Assembly: GCF_000015205.1 (NCBI RefSeq)
Contig: NC_008701.1
Span: forward strand, 1,615,436-1,679,435
DNA from: Pyrobaculum islandicum DSM 4184
Lineage (GTDB): Archaea > Thermoproteota > Thermoprotei > Thermoproteales > Thermoproteaceae
Length of the DNA: 64,000 nt
Direction of reading: 5' to 3'
Shown one piece after another: positions 16,251-24,405 of this stretch. The position numbers were made by a program, and so were the translations under genes. The notes beneath the pieces are model-generated. The model was not told the DNA's origin. It saw nothing but the letters and a program-made list of their open reading frames with translations, and searched no databases. Each line of letters begins with the position of its first letter. Position 1 is the stretch's first letter.

Positions 16251-17267
16251 ATGGGTTTAAAGATTAATAGGCCGCGCCGCGGCTCGATGGGGGTATACCC
16301 GAGGAAGCGCGCGGCGGATATAGTGCCTAGGGTGCGGACTTGGCCAGAGGTAAATCTCGGTAAGCCAACTCTGCTGGGTTTCGCGGCGTATAAAGCCGGC
16401 ATGTTACACGCGGTGGTCGTAGAGGATAGGCCGACGAGCCCCCTGTACGGCAAAGAGGTGGTCAAGGCGGTTACTGTGCTAGACGCGCCGCCGCTCTTTA
16501 TATGGGGCTTCAGGCTCTACACCCTGGATCCTACCAACGGCTACAAGAGATCTATCGCTGAGGTGTGGGCGCCCGAGCTCCCGGCATATCTCAGACGGGT
16601 GTTGACGCTCCCCGAGAAAGTAGATGTAGATAAGCAGATGAAGAAGGTGGAGGAGTTTAAAGACGTAGCTGTAGACGTGAGGGCGTTGGTGGCCACTCAG
16701 CCCCATCTCTCGGGCATTGGCAAGAAGACGCCGGAGCTTCTAGAAATACCCATCGGCGGGGTCCCCAGCGTAGACGAGAGGATAAAATTCGCCGTTTCTC
16801 TCCTGGGCAAAACCGTGTCACCGAAGGAGGTCTTCACGGCGGGGCAGCTCGTTGACGTAATCGCCGTCACAAAGGGCAAGGGATACCAGGGCGTGATCAA
16901 GAGGTTTGGAGTTACCATACTCCCTCGCTGGCATAAACACAGGAAGGGCCACAGGAGGACGGGAACTATAGGGCCGCAAGCTCCTGCGGTCATGTTTACA
17001 CAGCCGAGACCAGGCCAGATGGGATTCCACCAGCGCACTGAGTACAACAAGAGGATTATAAAAATTGGGGACAACGGCGCCGAGATCACGCCCAAGTCAG
17101 GCTTCCTCCATTATGGAGTGGTCAAGGGGCCCTACATACTTATACAAGGCACCGTGCCTGGGGCTAGGAAGAGACTTGTCGTATTAAGATACCCAGTCAG
17201 GCCGCCGAAGAAGGCGCCGCCTGCGGCGGAGCCTCAAGTGGTGTGGATAAGCTCTCAAAGTATTTAA
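16251..17267 (+). CDS. rpl3: 50S ribosomal protein uL3
   Basis: The 338-residue protein is the archaeal/eukaryotic L3 type, longer than bacterial L3. It starts MGLKINRPRRGSMGVYPRK and includes the long central finger with LPRWHKHRKGHRRTG and GFHQRTEYNKRI that reaches the peptidyl transferase centre. I choose ATG 16251 because the TATA-like TTTATAAA at 16223-16230 is centred 25 bases upstream and the protein then begins like its relatives. The upstream in-frame ATG at 16239 would be only 12 bases from that box. It heads a uL3-uL4-uL23 cluster, though uL4 has its own TATA box. Confidence 0.97.
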   Translation: MGLKINRPRRGSMGVYPRKRAADIVPRVRTWPEVNLGKPTLLGFAAYKAGMLHAVVVEDRPTSPLYGKEVVKAVTVLDAPPLFIWGFRLYTLDPTNGYKRSIAEVWAPELPAYLRRVLTLPEKVDVDKQMKKVEEFKDVAVDVRALVATQPHLSGIGKKTPELLEIPIGGVPSVDERIKFAVSLLGKTVSPKEVFTAGQLVDVIAVTKGKGYQGVIKRFGVTILPRWHKHRKGHRRTGTIGPQAPAVMFTQPRPGQMGFHQRTEYNKRIIKIGDNGAEITPKSGFLHYGVVKGPYILIQGTVPGARKRLVVLRYPVRPPKKAPPAAEPQVVWISSQSI

Positions 17268-17289
17268 ATAGGACTGTGTAGACGCCGTG

Positions 17290-18135
17290 ATGATGGATCT
17301 GCTGTTGAAGTTTAAACAGCTGGATCTAAGCCCCTATATACAGCCGGGCGAGAGACCGCCTGAGAAGCTAAAGGTATATGGGCGTGACGGGGCGTATGTT
17401 GCTGATATAGATCCGCCGGTTCACTTCATGGAGCCGGTGAGGCCCGACATAATCAGGAGGGCCTATCTTAGCGCTCTCTCGGCGAGATTTCAGCCTAAGG
17501 GCGTCTACGAGGGCGCTGGCAAGGAGCACAGCTGTGAGTCCTTCGGCGTAGGTCTCGGCATCGCTAGAATCCCGAGGTACAAGGGCTCGTTGTGGCCGCG
17601 CGGCTGTTTTGCCCCCAACACCCGCGGCGGGAGGAGGGCACACCCGCCGAGGGTAGAGAAGAAGCTCCATGAGGAGATAAACAAGAAAGAGAAGAATTTT
17701 GCTATTCGGTCTGCTATTGCTGCAACGGCGTATAAATCGTGGGTTATGGCTAGAGGTCACATAATTGACAAAGTCCCCTCTCTGCCTCTTGTAGTTGTAA
17801 GCGACGTTGAAAACATAAGTAAGGCGAAGGAGGCAAAAAAGCTGTTTGAAGTCCTTGGCCTGTGGCCCGATGTAGAGAGGGCCGCAGAAGGTGTTAAAAT
17901 TAGGGCTGGCAAGGGGAAGATGAGAGGTAGGCGCTATAAGGAGCCCAAAAGCGTATTAGTCGTAGTCTCTAGCTCTAAAGCCCCCTTGGCTTTTGCTGTT
18001 AGAAACTTTCCAGGTGTGGACGTGGTATCTGTAGACAATTTAAATATGCTTGTCTTAGCTCCTGGCGGCGTCCCTGGCAGACTAACTCTCTGGACTACGA
18101 CAGCGATAGAGAAGCTCCGCGGGCTGTTTCTATGA
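17290..18135 (+). CDS. rpl4: 50S ribosomal protein uL4
   Basis: A 281-residue archaeal L4 (uL4), a large-subunit protein lining the exit tunnel. The loop region GCFAPNTRGGRRAHPPR and the later NLNMLVLAPGG are typical. Three start codons are stacked in frame (GTG 17287, ATG 17290, ATG 17293). The TATA-like TATTTAAATA at 17262-17271 places the transcript start at about 17290-17293, so I take ATG 17290. The TATA box overlaps the uL3 stop region, so uL4 can be transcribed alone. The stop overlaps the uL23 start by four bases. Confidence 0.96.
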   Translation: MMDLLLKFKQLDLSPYIQPGERPPEKLKVYGRDGAYVADIDPPVHFMEPVRPDIIRRAYLSALSARFQPKGVYEGAGKEHSCESFGVGLGIARIPRYKGSLWPRGCFAPNTRGGRRAHPPRVEKKLHEEINKKEKNFAIRSAIAATAYKSWVMARGHIIDKVPSLPLVVVSDVENISKAKEAKKLFEVLGLWPDVERAAEGVKIRAGKGKMRGRRYKEPKSVLVVVSSSKAPLAFAVRNFPGVDVVSVDNLNMLVLAPGGVPGRLTLWTTTAIEKLRGLFL

Positions 18136-18377
18136 TCAAGCGGTTTGTAATCACAGAGAAGACTATCCGCCTTGCTGAGAAGGAGAATAAGATAACTGTA
18201 GTTGTGGAAAGATGGGCAACAAAGAAGCAGATAGCCGATGAAATCCAGCGGCTTTACAACGTCAAGGTTGAGAAGGTAAATACGCTCATAACGCCCAGGG
18301 GCGAGAAGAAGGCGTATGTAAAACTCGCCAAAGAATACAACGCGATGGATCTATTAAGTCGGCTGGGCGTATTGTAA
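18132..18377 (+). CDS. rpl23: 50S ribosomal protein uL23
   Basis: The 81-residue protein sits beside the exit tunnel, where it docks the signal recognition particle. Typical features are the N-terminal ITEKTIRLAEKENKITVVVE and the later YNVKVEKVNTLITPRGEKKA. It overlaps uL4 by ATGA and is co-translated with it. In many archaea uL2, uS19 and others follow. Here the cluster ends and a convergent hypothetical gene comes next, so the large ribosomal operon is split in this organism. Confidence 0.97.
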   Translation: MIKRFVITEKTIRLAEKENKITVVVERWATKKQIADEIQRLYNVKVEKVNTLITPRGEKKAYVKLAKEYNAMDLLSRLGVL

Positions 18378-18389
18378 TTGTCGTTAACA

Positions 18390-18443
18390 GCTCAGCTCGT
18401 GGATTCGTCTTCATCTATCAGAACTAAAGACCTACATCACCTA
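18390..18443 (-). ncRNA. Candidate C/D-box guide RNA
   Basis: On the minus strand, reading down from 18440: GTGATGT (C box, one base off consensus), 12 bases, CTGA (D' box at 18421-18418), TAGATGA (C'-like), 15 bases, CTGA (D box at 18395-18392). Size and spacing fit the roughly 50-base sRNAs that direct 2'-O-methylation in Pyrobaculum. AT-rich GTTTAAAG and ATTAATAG lie upstream as possible promoters. The location is a gap between convergent genes. The C box deviation lowers confidence. Confidence 0.45.
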
Positions 18444-18480
18444 CCTTTAAACCCTCTTTCCTATTAATATTTCTTAAGGT

Positions 18481-18864
18481 TTAGACGGCACTGGAGTTTG
18501 GTGTGTAGATTTTTTTGAGGAGTCTTATCCAAGTTGCTATCGACTCTCCACCTGCCACAAACTTGTTTTTTATCAGCCAGTACTGCGTGGCTTTGCCTTT
18601 GCTGACTAAATATGCGGCGAACATATTGACGAGGATTTTCGCCTGTCCCCTCCTGATTAGACCTTTTATATATTCCTCGGGGTAGTCTCTTGCCACAGGG
18701 TTCCCCTTTTCTGCAGCTTCTTTCGCTCTTAGAGCCAGGAGTTTAAGCCCCACCTCTTTTATCCATGTTTCAAATTTCTCTAACTCGTCGTGATAGGCTT
18801 TGGCTATATCTGCGTTTTCAAAATGTGGCCAGTATTGCTTTAGTTCTCTTAGTATATGTTCCAC
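18481..18864 (-). CDS. Conserved-looking hypothetical helical protein
   Basis: A 127-residue protein that I do not recognise. It is strongly helical throughout (HILRELKQYWPHFENADIAK, then ELEKFETWIKEVGLKLLALR) with no cysteines, no membrane segment and no nucleotide loop. Its GTG start lies about 26 bases downstream of a TATA-like CTTATAAAG, and codon use matches the neighbouring housekeeping genes, so it is probably a real gene. It is on the same strand as csl4, 42 bases downstream of it, with its own promoter in the gap. Confidence 0.6.
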   Translation of the reverse strand: MEHILRELKQYWPHFENADIAKAYHDELEKFETWIKEVGLKLLALRAKEAAEKGNPVARDYPEEYIKGLIRRGQAKILVNMFAAYLVSKGKATQYWLIKNKFVAGGESIATWIRLLKKIYTPNSSAV

Positions 18865-18906
18865 GTCTTTTTCAACGTAGATCTTTATAAGAGTTTTCTT
18901 TTATAA

Positions 18907-19443
18907 TTAAGCGCTGTAGTATCCTATGGCGATTTTCCTCTTGACTTCTATTGAGCAGTTTGGACAATAGAGTGCCATGCCGCGTCTTTTAAGCACCGAG
19001 CTGCATCTGGGGCAACGGGATAGGACCGAGCCGTAGGTAGGGCCGCGTATTGAGACAACAAGAGGCGGGCCGTATGTAGATACAACTTTAGCCCTTATAT
19101 AGTCTCCAATGCCTAACTCGCCGTCTGAGAAGAAATATGGCAAAACTCCCGTAAATGAGTACTTTAGGTCGTGTATCTCTCTGTTGTTCTCTACAGCGAA
19201 GCAACGGAGTTGATACGCCCGCCTCCCCTTGTTTACGACTTGGCAATAGACTATTGCTCCCGCCTGGGGCAGTGGGGGGTTTCTCACAGGTTTTACAACA
19301 GCCACATGGGCTTTTTCATCATATGTCACTATGCCTAAGACAGAGGAGAGATATCTAAAGTCTAGGCTATATGCGCTTCCTTTTGTTTCAAACTCCTCGG
19401 CGTATGCCACCTCTTCCCCAGGTGTCACAATCTTCTTTCTCAC
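18907..19443 (-). CDS. csl4: Exosome RNA-binding subunit Csl4
   Basis: The 178-residue cap subunit of the archaeal RNA exosome binds RNA and recruits it to the Rrp41-Rrp42 ring. The N-terminal domain begins with VTPGEEVAYAEEF. The middle is an S1-like domain (IGDYIRAKVVSTYGPPLVVS). The C-terminus is a zinc ribbon with CPRCSSVL and YCPNCSIEV. Domain order and length match archaeal Csl4. The GTG start shares a compact divergent promoter region with the operon at 19491, and a single TTTAAA-containing box could serve both. Confidence 0.92.
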   Translation of the reverse strand: MRKKIVTPGEEVAYAEEFETKGSAYSLDFRYLSSVLGIVTYDEKAHVAVVKPVRNPPLPQAGAIVYCQVVNKGRRAYQLRCFAVENNREIHDLKYSFTGVLPYFFSDGELGIGDYIRAKVVSTYGPPLVVSIRGPTYGSVLSRCPRCSSVLKRRGMALYCPNCSIEVKRKIAIGYYSA

Positions 19444-19461
19444 AATAATGAAGCGGGCGGA

Positions 19462-19471
19462 GGTTTAAAAA
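19462..19471. promoter_or_regulatory. Shared divergent TATA box (csl4 / DUF2067-rpoL-nep1)
   Basis: The sequence GGTTTAAAAA, with palindromic core TTTAAA, is centred about 23 bases from the csl4 GTG (19443, minus strand) and about 25 bases from the GTG at 19491 (plus strand). The two starts are only 47 bases apart, so the box is at the right distance for a leaderless transcript in both directions. Confidence 0.55.
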
Positions 19472-19490
19472 CGTGTTTCAATAGTGGCGT

Positions 19491-20084
19491 GTGTATGTGT
19501 CGCTATCTTTTAAATTCCACAGCCCCGAGGAGGTAAAGAGATTTTTGAAATTTTTAGAGCGCCACTTGAGAACCTCCTATATTGTAAACACACGTCTTAC
19601 CCACGTCTATATCCAACTAGAGGGAGAGGGCAAGGAGTTGGAAGAGGCCGTCGCCCTTGTTAAAAACCTGGCGGCTTTAGCCAGAGGTGGAAAGAGTAGG
19701 CTAAGGGTGCCGCTTCTTGTCTTATTTAAAGACGCTGAATTAACTAGGCCAATTCCGCCCGAGGTGCTAGCTGATGCGCTTAACCTCAAGGGCGTGCCCT
19801 CTGAAGTACGAGGCGGCGTATTAGAGACCTCGGCTAGTTATGAAGAGGTGTTGAAAGCGGCGGAGGAGCTTTCTAGGATTTATGCCGAGGTTGAGAAATA
19901 TCCAATTACTCCCCACGCCAAGAGAATAGTCGTAGCGTATACATATGCCAAAGGGCTATCTGTTGACAAAGCAGTAGAGGAGCTTGTCGAGCTGGGCTTG
20001 TTGAACAAGGGCTCTGTGATAAGCCTTAGGTACTCTATAGAGGAGACAAGGCGGCGGCTCAAGTTTATAAATTTACATAAATAA
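19491..20084 (+). CDS. DUF2067-like archaeal protein
   Basis: A 197-residue cytoplasmic protein opening with VSLSFKFHSPEEVKRFLKFL and ending in a helical region that includes KRIVVAYTYAKGLSVDKAVE. It resembles the archaeal DUF2067 family, of unknown function. It is first in a tight cluster with RpoL, Nep1 and a TIM-barrel protein (6-base gap to rpoL, then two four-base overlaps). The companions suggest a role in RNA or ribosome metabolism, but nothing catalytic is visible. Confidence 0.6.
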   Translation: MYVSLSFKFHSPEEVKRFLKFLERHLRTSYIVNTRLTHVYIQLEGEGKELEEAVALVKNLAALARGGKSRLRVPLLVLFKDAELTRPIPPEVLADALNLKGVPSEVRGGVLETSASYEEVLKAAEELSRIYAEVEKYPITPHAKRIVVAYTYAKGLSVDKAVEELVELGLLNKGSVISLRYSIEETRRRLKFINLHK

Positions 20085-20090
20085 GCCGCT

Positions 20091-20360
20091 ATGCTTCAGT
20101 TAGAGATTCTTAAGCTAGATGATAAATATCTTGAGGTAAAAGTCAGGGGGGAGACCTATACGTTGTTTTCTCCGCTGGTTGAATATCTATCTAACGACCC
20201 GGATGTGGAGTATGTCCAATTTGACGTAGACCACCCGCTCCAGGAGAACGTGTATTTTAAAGTGAAGGTGAGGAGGGGGAATCCTATAGAGGTTGTGCAG
20301 AGAGCTGTTAACGCCATAATTTCAGACTTAGAGGAGCTTGAGAAAAGTTTCTTTTCGTGA
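20091..20360 (+). CDS. rpoL: DNA-directed RNA polymerase subunit L
   Basis: The 89-residue Rpb11-like subunit pairs with subunit D to nucleate RNA polymerase assembly. LRF-type features are visible: YTLFSPLVEYLSNDPDVEY, then DHPLQENVYFKVKV. The helical end is typical (VVQRAVNAIISDLEELEKSF). It overlaps nep1 by four bases (the TGA stop lies within GTGATTG) and follows the DUF2067-like gene after six bases, so the cluster is one transcription unit. Confidence 0.95.
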   Translation: MLQLEILKLDDKYLEVKVRGETYTLFSPLVEYLSNDPDVEYVQFDVDHPLQENVYFKVKVRRGNPIEVVQRAVNAIISDLEELEKSFFS

Positions 20361-21022
20361 TTGTCGTATTAGCCGAATCTGCGCTTGAGCTTGTGCCTCG
20401 GGAGCTCTGGAACCACCCAGTTATACAAGCAGACGCCAAGAGGAGAGGCAAAAAGCCGGGGGAGATTCTTCTAGATAGAGCGCGACATCATTTAGCTATG
20501 TCGTCGCTAAGAGATGCGTCTAAGAGAGGTAGGCCAGATATCGTACATCAAGTGCTTTTGGTGTTTCAATACAGTTTGCTAAACAAAAGGGGCCTTGGGA
20601 GAATATACATACACACCCAGGGAGATTATACAATATATGTGCGTTGGGAGACCCGTATACCAAAAAACTACAACAACTTTGTCTCGTTGATGGAACAACT
20701 GTATGCCACGGGCAGAGTTCCTCCCAAAGGCGAGCCCCTCATAGAGCTGTATAAAAAAGACCTCTCTACTCTATTGAGGGAGCTAGGCGGTCGTTGGGTA
20801 GTGTTACATGAGAGCGGTGTGAAAAAACCGTTTATAGAGCTTGGGGCGGCGTTGTTAAACTCTGTTGTTGTAATAGGCGGATTTCCCCATGGAGATTTTA
20901 CAAATAAGTGGGTTCTCGAGAAGGCAGACGCTATATATAAAATAGGAGACGAAACTATGGATGCGGCGCAAGTGGTTTATAGAGCTATAACTGCGGCAGA
21001 AGTCGCTGCCGGCCTTCTATGA
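20357..21022 (+). CDS. nep1: 16S rRNA pseudouridine N1-methyltransferase Nep1
   Basis: A SPOUT-class methyltransferase of 221 residues that modifies a pseudouridine in helix 35 of 16S rRNA during small-subunit assembly. Typical motifs are LLDRARHHLAMSSL, RGRPDIVHQVLLVFQYSLLN, IYIHTQGDYTIYV, and the knotted SAM-binding region VVIGGFPHGDF. The start is GTG, overlapping rpoL. The stop overlaps the next gene by ATGA. The size fits archaeal Nep1. Confidence 0.95.
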   Translation: MIVVLAESALELVPRELWNHPVIQADAKRRGKKPGEILLDRARHHLAMSSLRDASKRGRPDIVHQVLLVFQYSLLNKRGLGRIYIHTQGDYTIYVRWETRIPKNYNNFVSLMEQLYATGRVPPKGEPLIELYKKDLSTLLRELGGRWVVLHESGVKKPFIELGAALLNSVVVIGGFPHGDFTNKWVLEKADAIYKIGDETMDAAQVVYRAITAAEVAAGLL

Positions 21023-21771
21023 AATTCCAGGCTTATATAAAGCGTAGGGGGAAGTGGCGTCAGTATCTAAAGACAGTTGATCAATTGGGTGTTCCATATG
21101 TGTTAGAGGTTGGGCAATTAGATACGTCCCGCTCTCCCATCACTGTTGCAGTTGAGTTTGAAGAGCCGACTCCCGAGGCGCTTGTGTTGCCGCCAGTAGG
21201 TTTAAACGAATTGGAGTGGTATATTTTTCTTGCCGACGCTCTTGACGTCAAAAGACTTGTCCTCCCCCCGCCTCCGACTATGGAAGAGATAGAGGCGTTT
21301 TACAACAAGGCTGTGGAATATGGCATAGAGATAAACTGGACCTACGGCGTCCCTCCAATGGCCAGGATAAAAGACGTGGAGACAGTTGCCCGGATATTGA
21401 GACCCACGGCTGCAAGGATCGTATATGACCCAGTCAAGGCGAGGGGGACAAAGGAGATTTATACTACTGTCATTGCTCTAAGTGGATATATCAGAGAGAT
21501 ATATCTGTCAAATAGGAGGGGGGAGAGGGGGCCCCGCTTGCCGCCCTTTGACCCAATAGGCAGGATAAATTACGTCGAGTTATTACAAGCTCTGCAGTTG
21601 ATACAGTGGGAGGGGAGAGCTACAATTAGACAAGCGCCGCAGTTTTTAAACGAGCTAGAGCTTCAGCTAAGAGTGGGGTCTGAGGTGTTAGAAACGGCGA
21701 GGAGCGCCGGAGTTTCAAAAAAAGTACAGAGACGGGTCTCGGCTATTTTTGACGAGCTTTTATCACAGTAA
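21019..21771 (+). CDS. Xylose isomerase-like TIM barrel protein, function unknown
   Basis: A 250-residue protein with the look of a sugar-phosphate isomerase/epimerase barrel: LEVGQLDTSRSPITVAVEFE, VKRLVLPPPPTMEEIEAFYN, AARIVYDPVKARGTKEIY, then IREIYLSNRRGERG. It lacks a clear set of His/Glu metal ligands, so enzyme activity is uncertain. It is last in the DUF2067-rpoL-nep1 operon and overlaps nep1 by four bases. The neighbourhood suggests a part in information processing or simply hitch-hiking in the transcript. Confidence 0.55.
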   Translation: MKFQAYIKRRGKWRQYLKTVDQLGVPYVLEVGQLDTSRSPITVAVEFEEPTPEALVLPPVGLNELEWYIFLADALDVKRLVLPPPPTMEEIEAFYNKAVEYGIEINWTYGVPPMARIKDVETVARILRPTAARIVYDPVKARGTKEIYTTVIALSGYIREIYLSNRRGERGPRLPPFDPIGRINYVELLQALQLIQWEGRATIRQAPQFLNELELQLRVGSEVLETARSAGVSKKVQRRVSAIFDELLSQ

Positions 21772-21800
21772 AATATATAGAGTAGTTCTATCTCTATGAC

Positions 21801-22991
21801 ATGACAAGGAGGGTGTTGGTAATTGTAGTATTGGCATTGGTTATATTTATACAAGCCGCGAGAGTGGTAGTAGGTTATGAAGACCCTACATCTTTAGGGG
21901 CTTTAGGCGAGTTAAATAAGACAGGCGATATAAAGATGTTAAAACATATCAAGGAGATAAAAGCAGTTGTGTTAAATCTCCCCGATAGCAAACTGGGGGA
22001 GTTAAAAGAGAAGTTAAAGGGGGTGAGATATATCGAGGAGGATAAGGTAGCTTGGGCGATAGGCTTTGCAGACTATGCAGACGTGCAGTGGAATATCAAA
22101 ATGGTGAACGCCCCTCTTGTGTGGGATACATACTTTGTGACAATTGGCGATGCGGCGTTTGGCTACGGCGTAACTGTCGCCGTGTTAGACACAGGCATAG
22201 ACTATACACACCCAGAGCTCTACGGGAAGGTTGTATACTGCATATATACAGTGGGGGTTCGCTTATATAAAGGCACAAATCTCAAGAACTGTGCAGATAG
22301 AAACGGCCACGGGACACATGTAGCTGGTATAATCGCCGCCTCGCTGGATAACGTGGGCGTGGCTGGAGTTGCGCCAAAGGTAAGGCTGATAGCTGTAAAA
22401 GTTCTAAACGACGCGGGCTCTGGCTACTACAGCGATATCGCCGAAGGCATTGTCGAAGCCGTTAAAGCAGGCGCCAGGATACTTTCTATGTCTCTCGGCG
22501 GCCCTACAGACTCCTCAGTGTTGAGAGACGCATCGTATTGGGCGTATCAACAGGGCGTGGTGCAGGTGGCTGCGGCTGGGAATTCTGGTGATGGGGACTC
22601 TGCTATTGACAACGTGGCGTATCCGGCTAGGTACAGCTGGGTTATTGCTGTCGCCGCTGTTGACCAAAACTACGCGGTCCCCACTTGGTCGAGCGACGGC
22701 CCTGAGGTAGACGTGGCTGCCCCCGGCGTGGATATCCTATCTACATACCCCGGCGGGAGATATGCATATATGTCAGGAACCTCCATGGCAACTCCACACG
22801 TAACCGGCGTCGTGGCGTTAATCCAAGCAGTTAGGACAGCATACGGCCTTAGGCCTCTGACGCCGGACGAGGTATACCAAGTTTTGACCTCTACTGCCAA
22901 AGATATAGGCCCGCCGGGCTTCGACGTCTACAGCGGCTATGGGCTTGTCGATGCATACGCGGCTGTCACTGCCGCGCTGAAAATAGGATAG
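21801..22991 (+). CDS. Secreted subtilisin-like serine protease (aerolysin/pyrolysin type)
   Basis: A 396-residue S8 protease. Residues 1-25 form a signal peptide (VLVIVVLALVIFIQAARVVV). The propeptide (inhibitor I9-like) spans about 26-95. The catalytic triad is Asp in VAVLDTGIDYTHPEL, His in NGHGTHVAGIIA and Ser in MSGTSMATPHVTG, with the oxyanion asparagine in AAAGNSGD. It resembles the aerolysin subtilase described from Pyrobaculum aerophilum in size and layout. It acts outside the cell on proteins that feed the organism. TATA-like AAAATATATAG at 21771-21781 lies 25 bases before ATG 21801. Confidence 0.95.
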   Translation: MTRRVLVIVVLALVIFIQAARVVVGYEDPTSLGALGELNKTGDIKMLKHIKEIKAVVLNLPDSKLGELKEKLKGVRYIEEDKVAWAIGFADYADVQWNIKMVNAPLVWDTYFVTIGDAAFGYGVTVAVLDTGIDYTHPELYGKVVYCIYTVGVRLYKGTNLKNCADRNGHGTHVAGIIAASLDNVGVAGVAPKVRLIAVKVLNDAGSGYYSDIAEGIVEAVKAGARILSMSLGGPTDSSVLRDASYWAYQQGVVQVAAAGNSGDGDSAIDNVAYPARYSWVIAVAAVDQNYAVPTWSSDGPEVDVAAPGVDILSTYPGGRYAYMSGTSMATPHVTGVVALIQAVRTAYGLRPLTPDEVYQVLTSTAKDIGPPGFDVYSGYGLVDAYAAVTAALKIG

Positions 22992-23033
22992 TCCCCAGGC
23001 TTAATCTTTTTATATAGGTTCGGGGCTTTTTCC

Positions 23034-24278
23034 ATGCCAACGTGGACAGAGTATATATTCCAGAAGAAGTTAGGACATACGCCGTCTCCTGGTGACGTGG
23101 TGGAAGTGGTGCCAGACCTAGTGGGGTTTCACGACTTGACAGGGTACCACGTGTTAGAGGTGCTGGAGAGTATGGGCAAGGTGGAGGTTTTTGACAAGGA
23201 GAGGGTTGTGGTGGCGTTTGACCATCTGTCTCCTCCGCCGACGCAGAGAGCCGCCGAGATAATGGTCTACATCAGAAAGCACGTCAAAGCCCTTGAACTT
23301 CCCCATTTTTACGACGTGGGAGGCGGCATTCTTCACCAAATAATCCTGGAGAAATACGCTATGCCAGAGTACGTGATATTTGCCGCAGATTCGCATACAA
23401 ATACCGCAGGGGCTGTGGGGGCCTTTGCCCATGGCATGGGAGCCACAGACATAGCCGCTGCTCTGAAGCTCGGCAAAACCTGGGTAGTAATCCCGGCGCC
23501 GTTTAGGGTAGACATGAAAGGAGAGTTCCCCCCGGGGGTAATGGGGAAGGACGTAGCCCTCCACCTCCTTAAGCAGTTTGGAGCTGAGGGTTTCAACGGC
23601 TATTCGGTGGAAGTGTTTGTGGAAATTCCAAAGGCATTTCCTATGGACGATAGAGCCACTGTGGCTAATATGTCGACAGAAATGGGGGCAGATGCGCTTA
23701 TGTTTATACCAGATGTAGTTACTGTTGACTATTTACAAAGAGAGAGGGGCGTCTCTTACAAACCGCCCGATTTACAGCCTGGGAGATATGTAGATAAATA
23801 TGTAGTCGAATTGTCAAAACTTGAGCCGCTTGTAGCAGCGCCGTATAGTGTAGATAATGTAAAAGCTGTAAGAGAGGTGGAGGGGGTTGAGGTAGATCAA
23901 GTGTTTATAGGCTCTTGTACCAACGGGAGGCTAAGCGATTTTGAAATTGCGGCGAGAATTCTGAGAAGAGGCCGTGTGAAAAGTAGATGTATAGCGATTC
24001 CGGCGAGCTACACTATATTTAGGAAAGCCTTAGAGTTGGGCTATATAGATATTTTGACAAAAGCCGGCTGTGTAGTTACATATGGCACATGTGGCCCGTG
24101 CCTTGGCGGACACTTCGGCGTAGCGGGGCCGGGGGAGGTGGTAGTTTCGACGAGCAATCGTAATTTCAAGGGGAGGATGGGCCATCCAGATTCAAAAGTA
24201 TATTTAGCTAATCCAGCTACTGCGGCAGCCGCTGCGTTAGAGGGAAAAATAGTCGACCCGCGGCCCTATCTGTTGTAG
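23034..24278 (+). CDS. leuC: 3-isopropylmalate dehydratase large subunit (aconitase family)
   Basis: The 414-residue protein isomerises 2-isopropylmalate to 3-isopropylmalate in leucine synthesis, together with LeuD. The iron-sulfur cysteines are in [13 protein letters not shown] and the CGPCLGG pair, and [20 protein letters not shown] is the conserved active-site loop. The archaeal short form lacks the swivel domain, which is encoded apart at 33005 (leuD). The related homoaconitase of lysine synthesis has the same motifs, and some archaea use one large subunit for both. TATA-like CTTTTTATATAGG is 25 bases before ATG 23034. Confidence 0.88.
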   Translation: MPTWTEYIFQKKLGHTPSPGDVVEVVPDLVGFHDLTGYHVLEVLESMGKVEVFDKERVVVAFDHLSPPPTQRAAEIMVYIRKHVKALELPHFYDVGGGILHQIILEKYAMPEYVIFAADSHTNTAGAVGAFAHGMGATDIAAALKLGKTWVVIPAPFRVDMKGEFPPGVMGKDVALHLLKQFGAEGFNGYSVEVFVEIPKAFPMDDRATVANMSTEMGADALMFIPDVVTVDYLQRERGVSYKPPDLQPGRYVDKYVVELSKLEPLVAAPYSVDNVKAVREVEGVEVDQVFIGSCTNGRLSDFEIAARILRRGRVKSRCIAIPASYTIFRKALELGYIDILTKAGCVVTYGTCGPCLGGHFGVAGPGEVVVSTSNRNFKGRMGHPDSKVYLANPATAAAAALEGKIVDPRPYLL

Positions 24279-24405
24279 CAGAATCTTAGGGGAAAAGCCA
24301 GTGGGAGAAGCGGGATTGTCTTATCTGTCACTAAAGCCCACGTTGGCAGTTACCTTTAGTTGGGACGCCGGAGCCCCAGAGAGGGCCGGCGTCGCGAAGG
24401 GGGCG

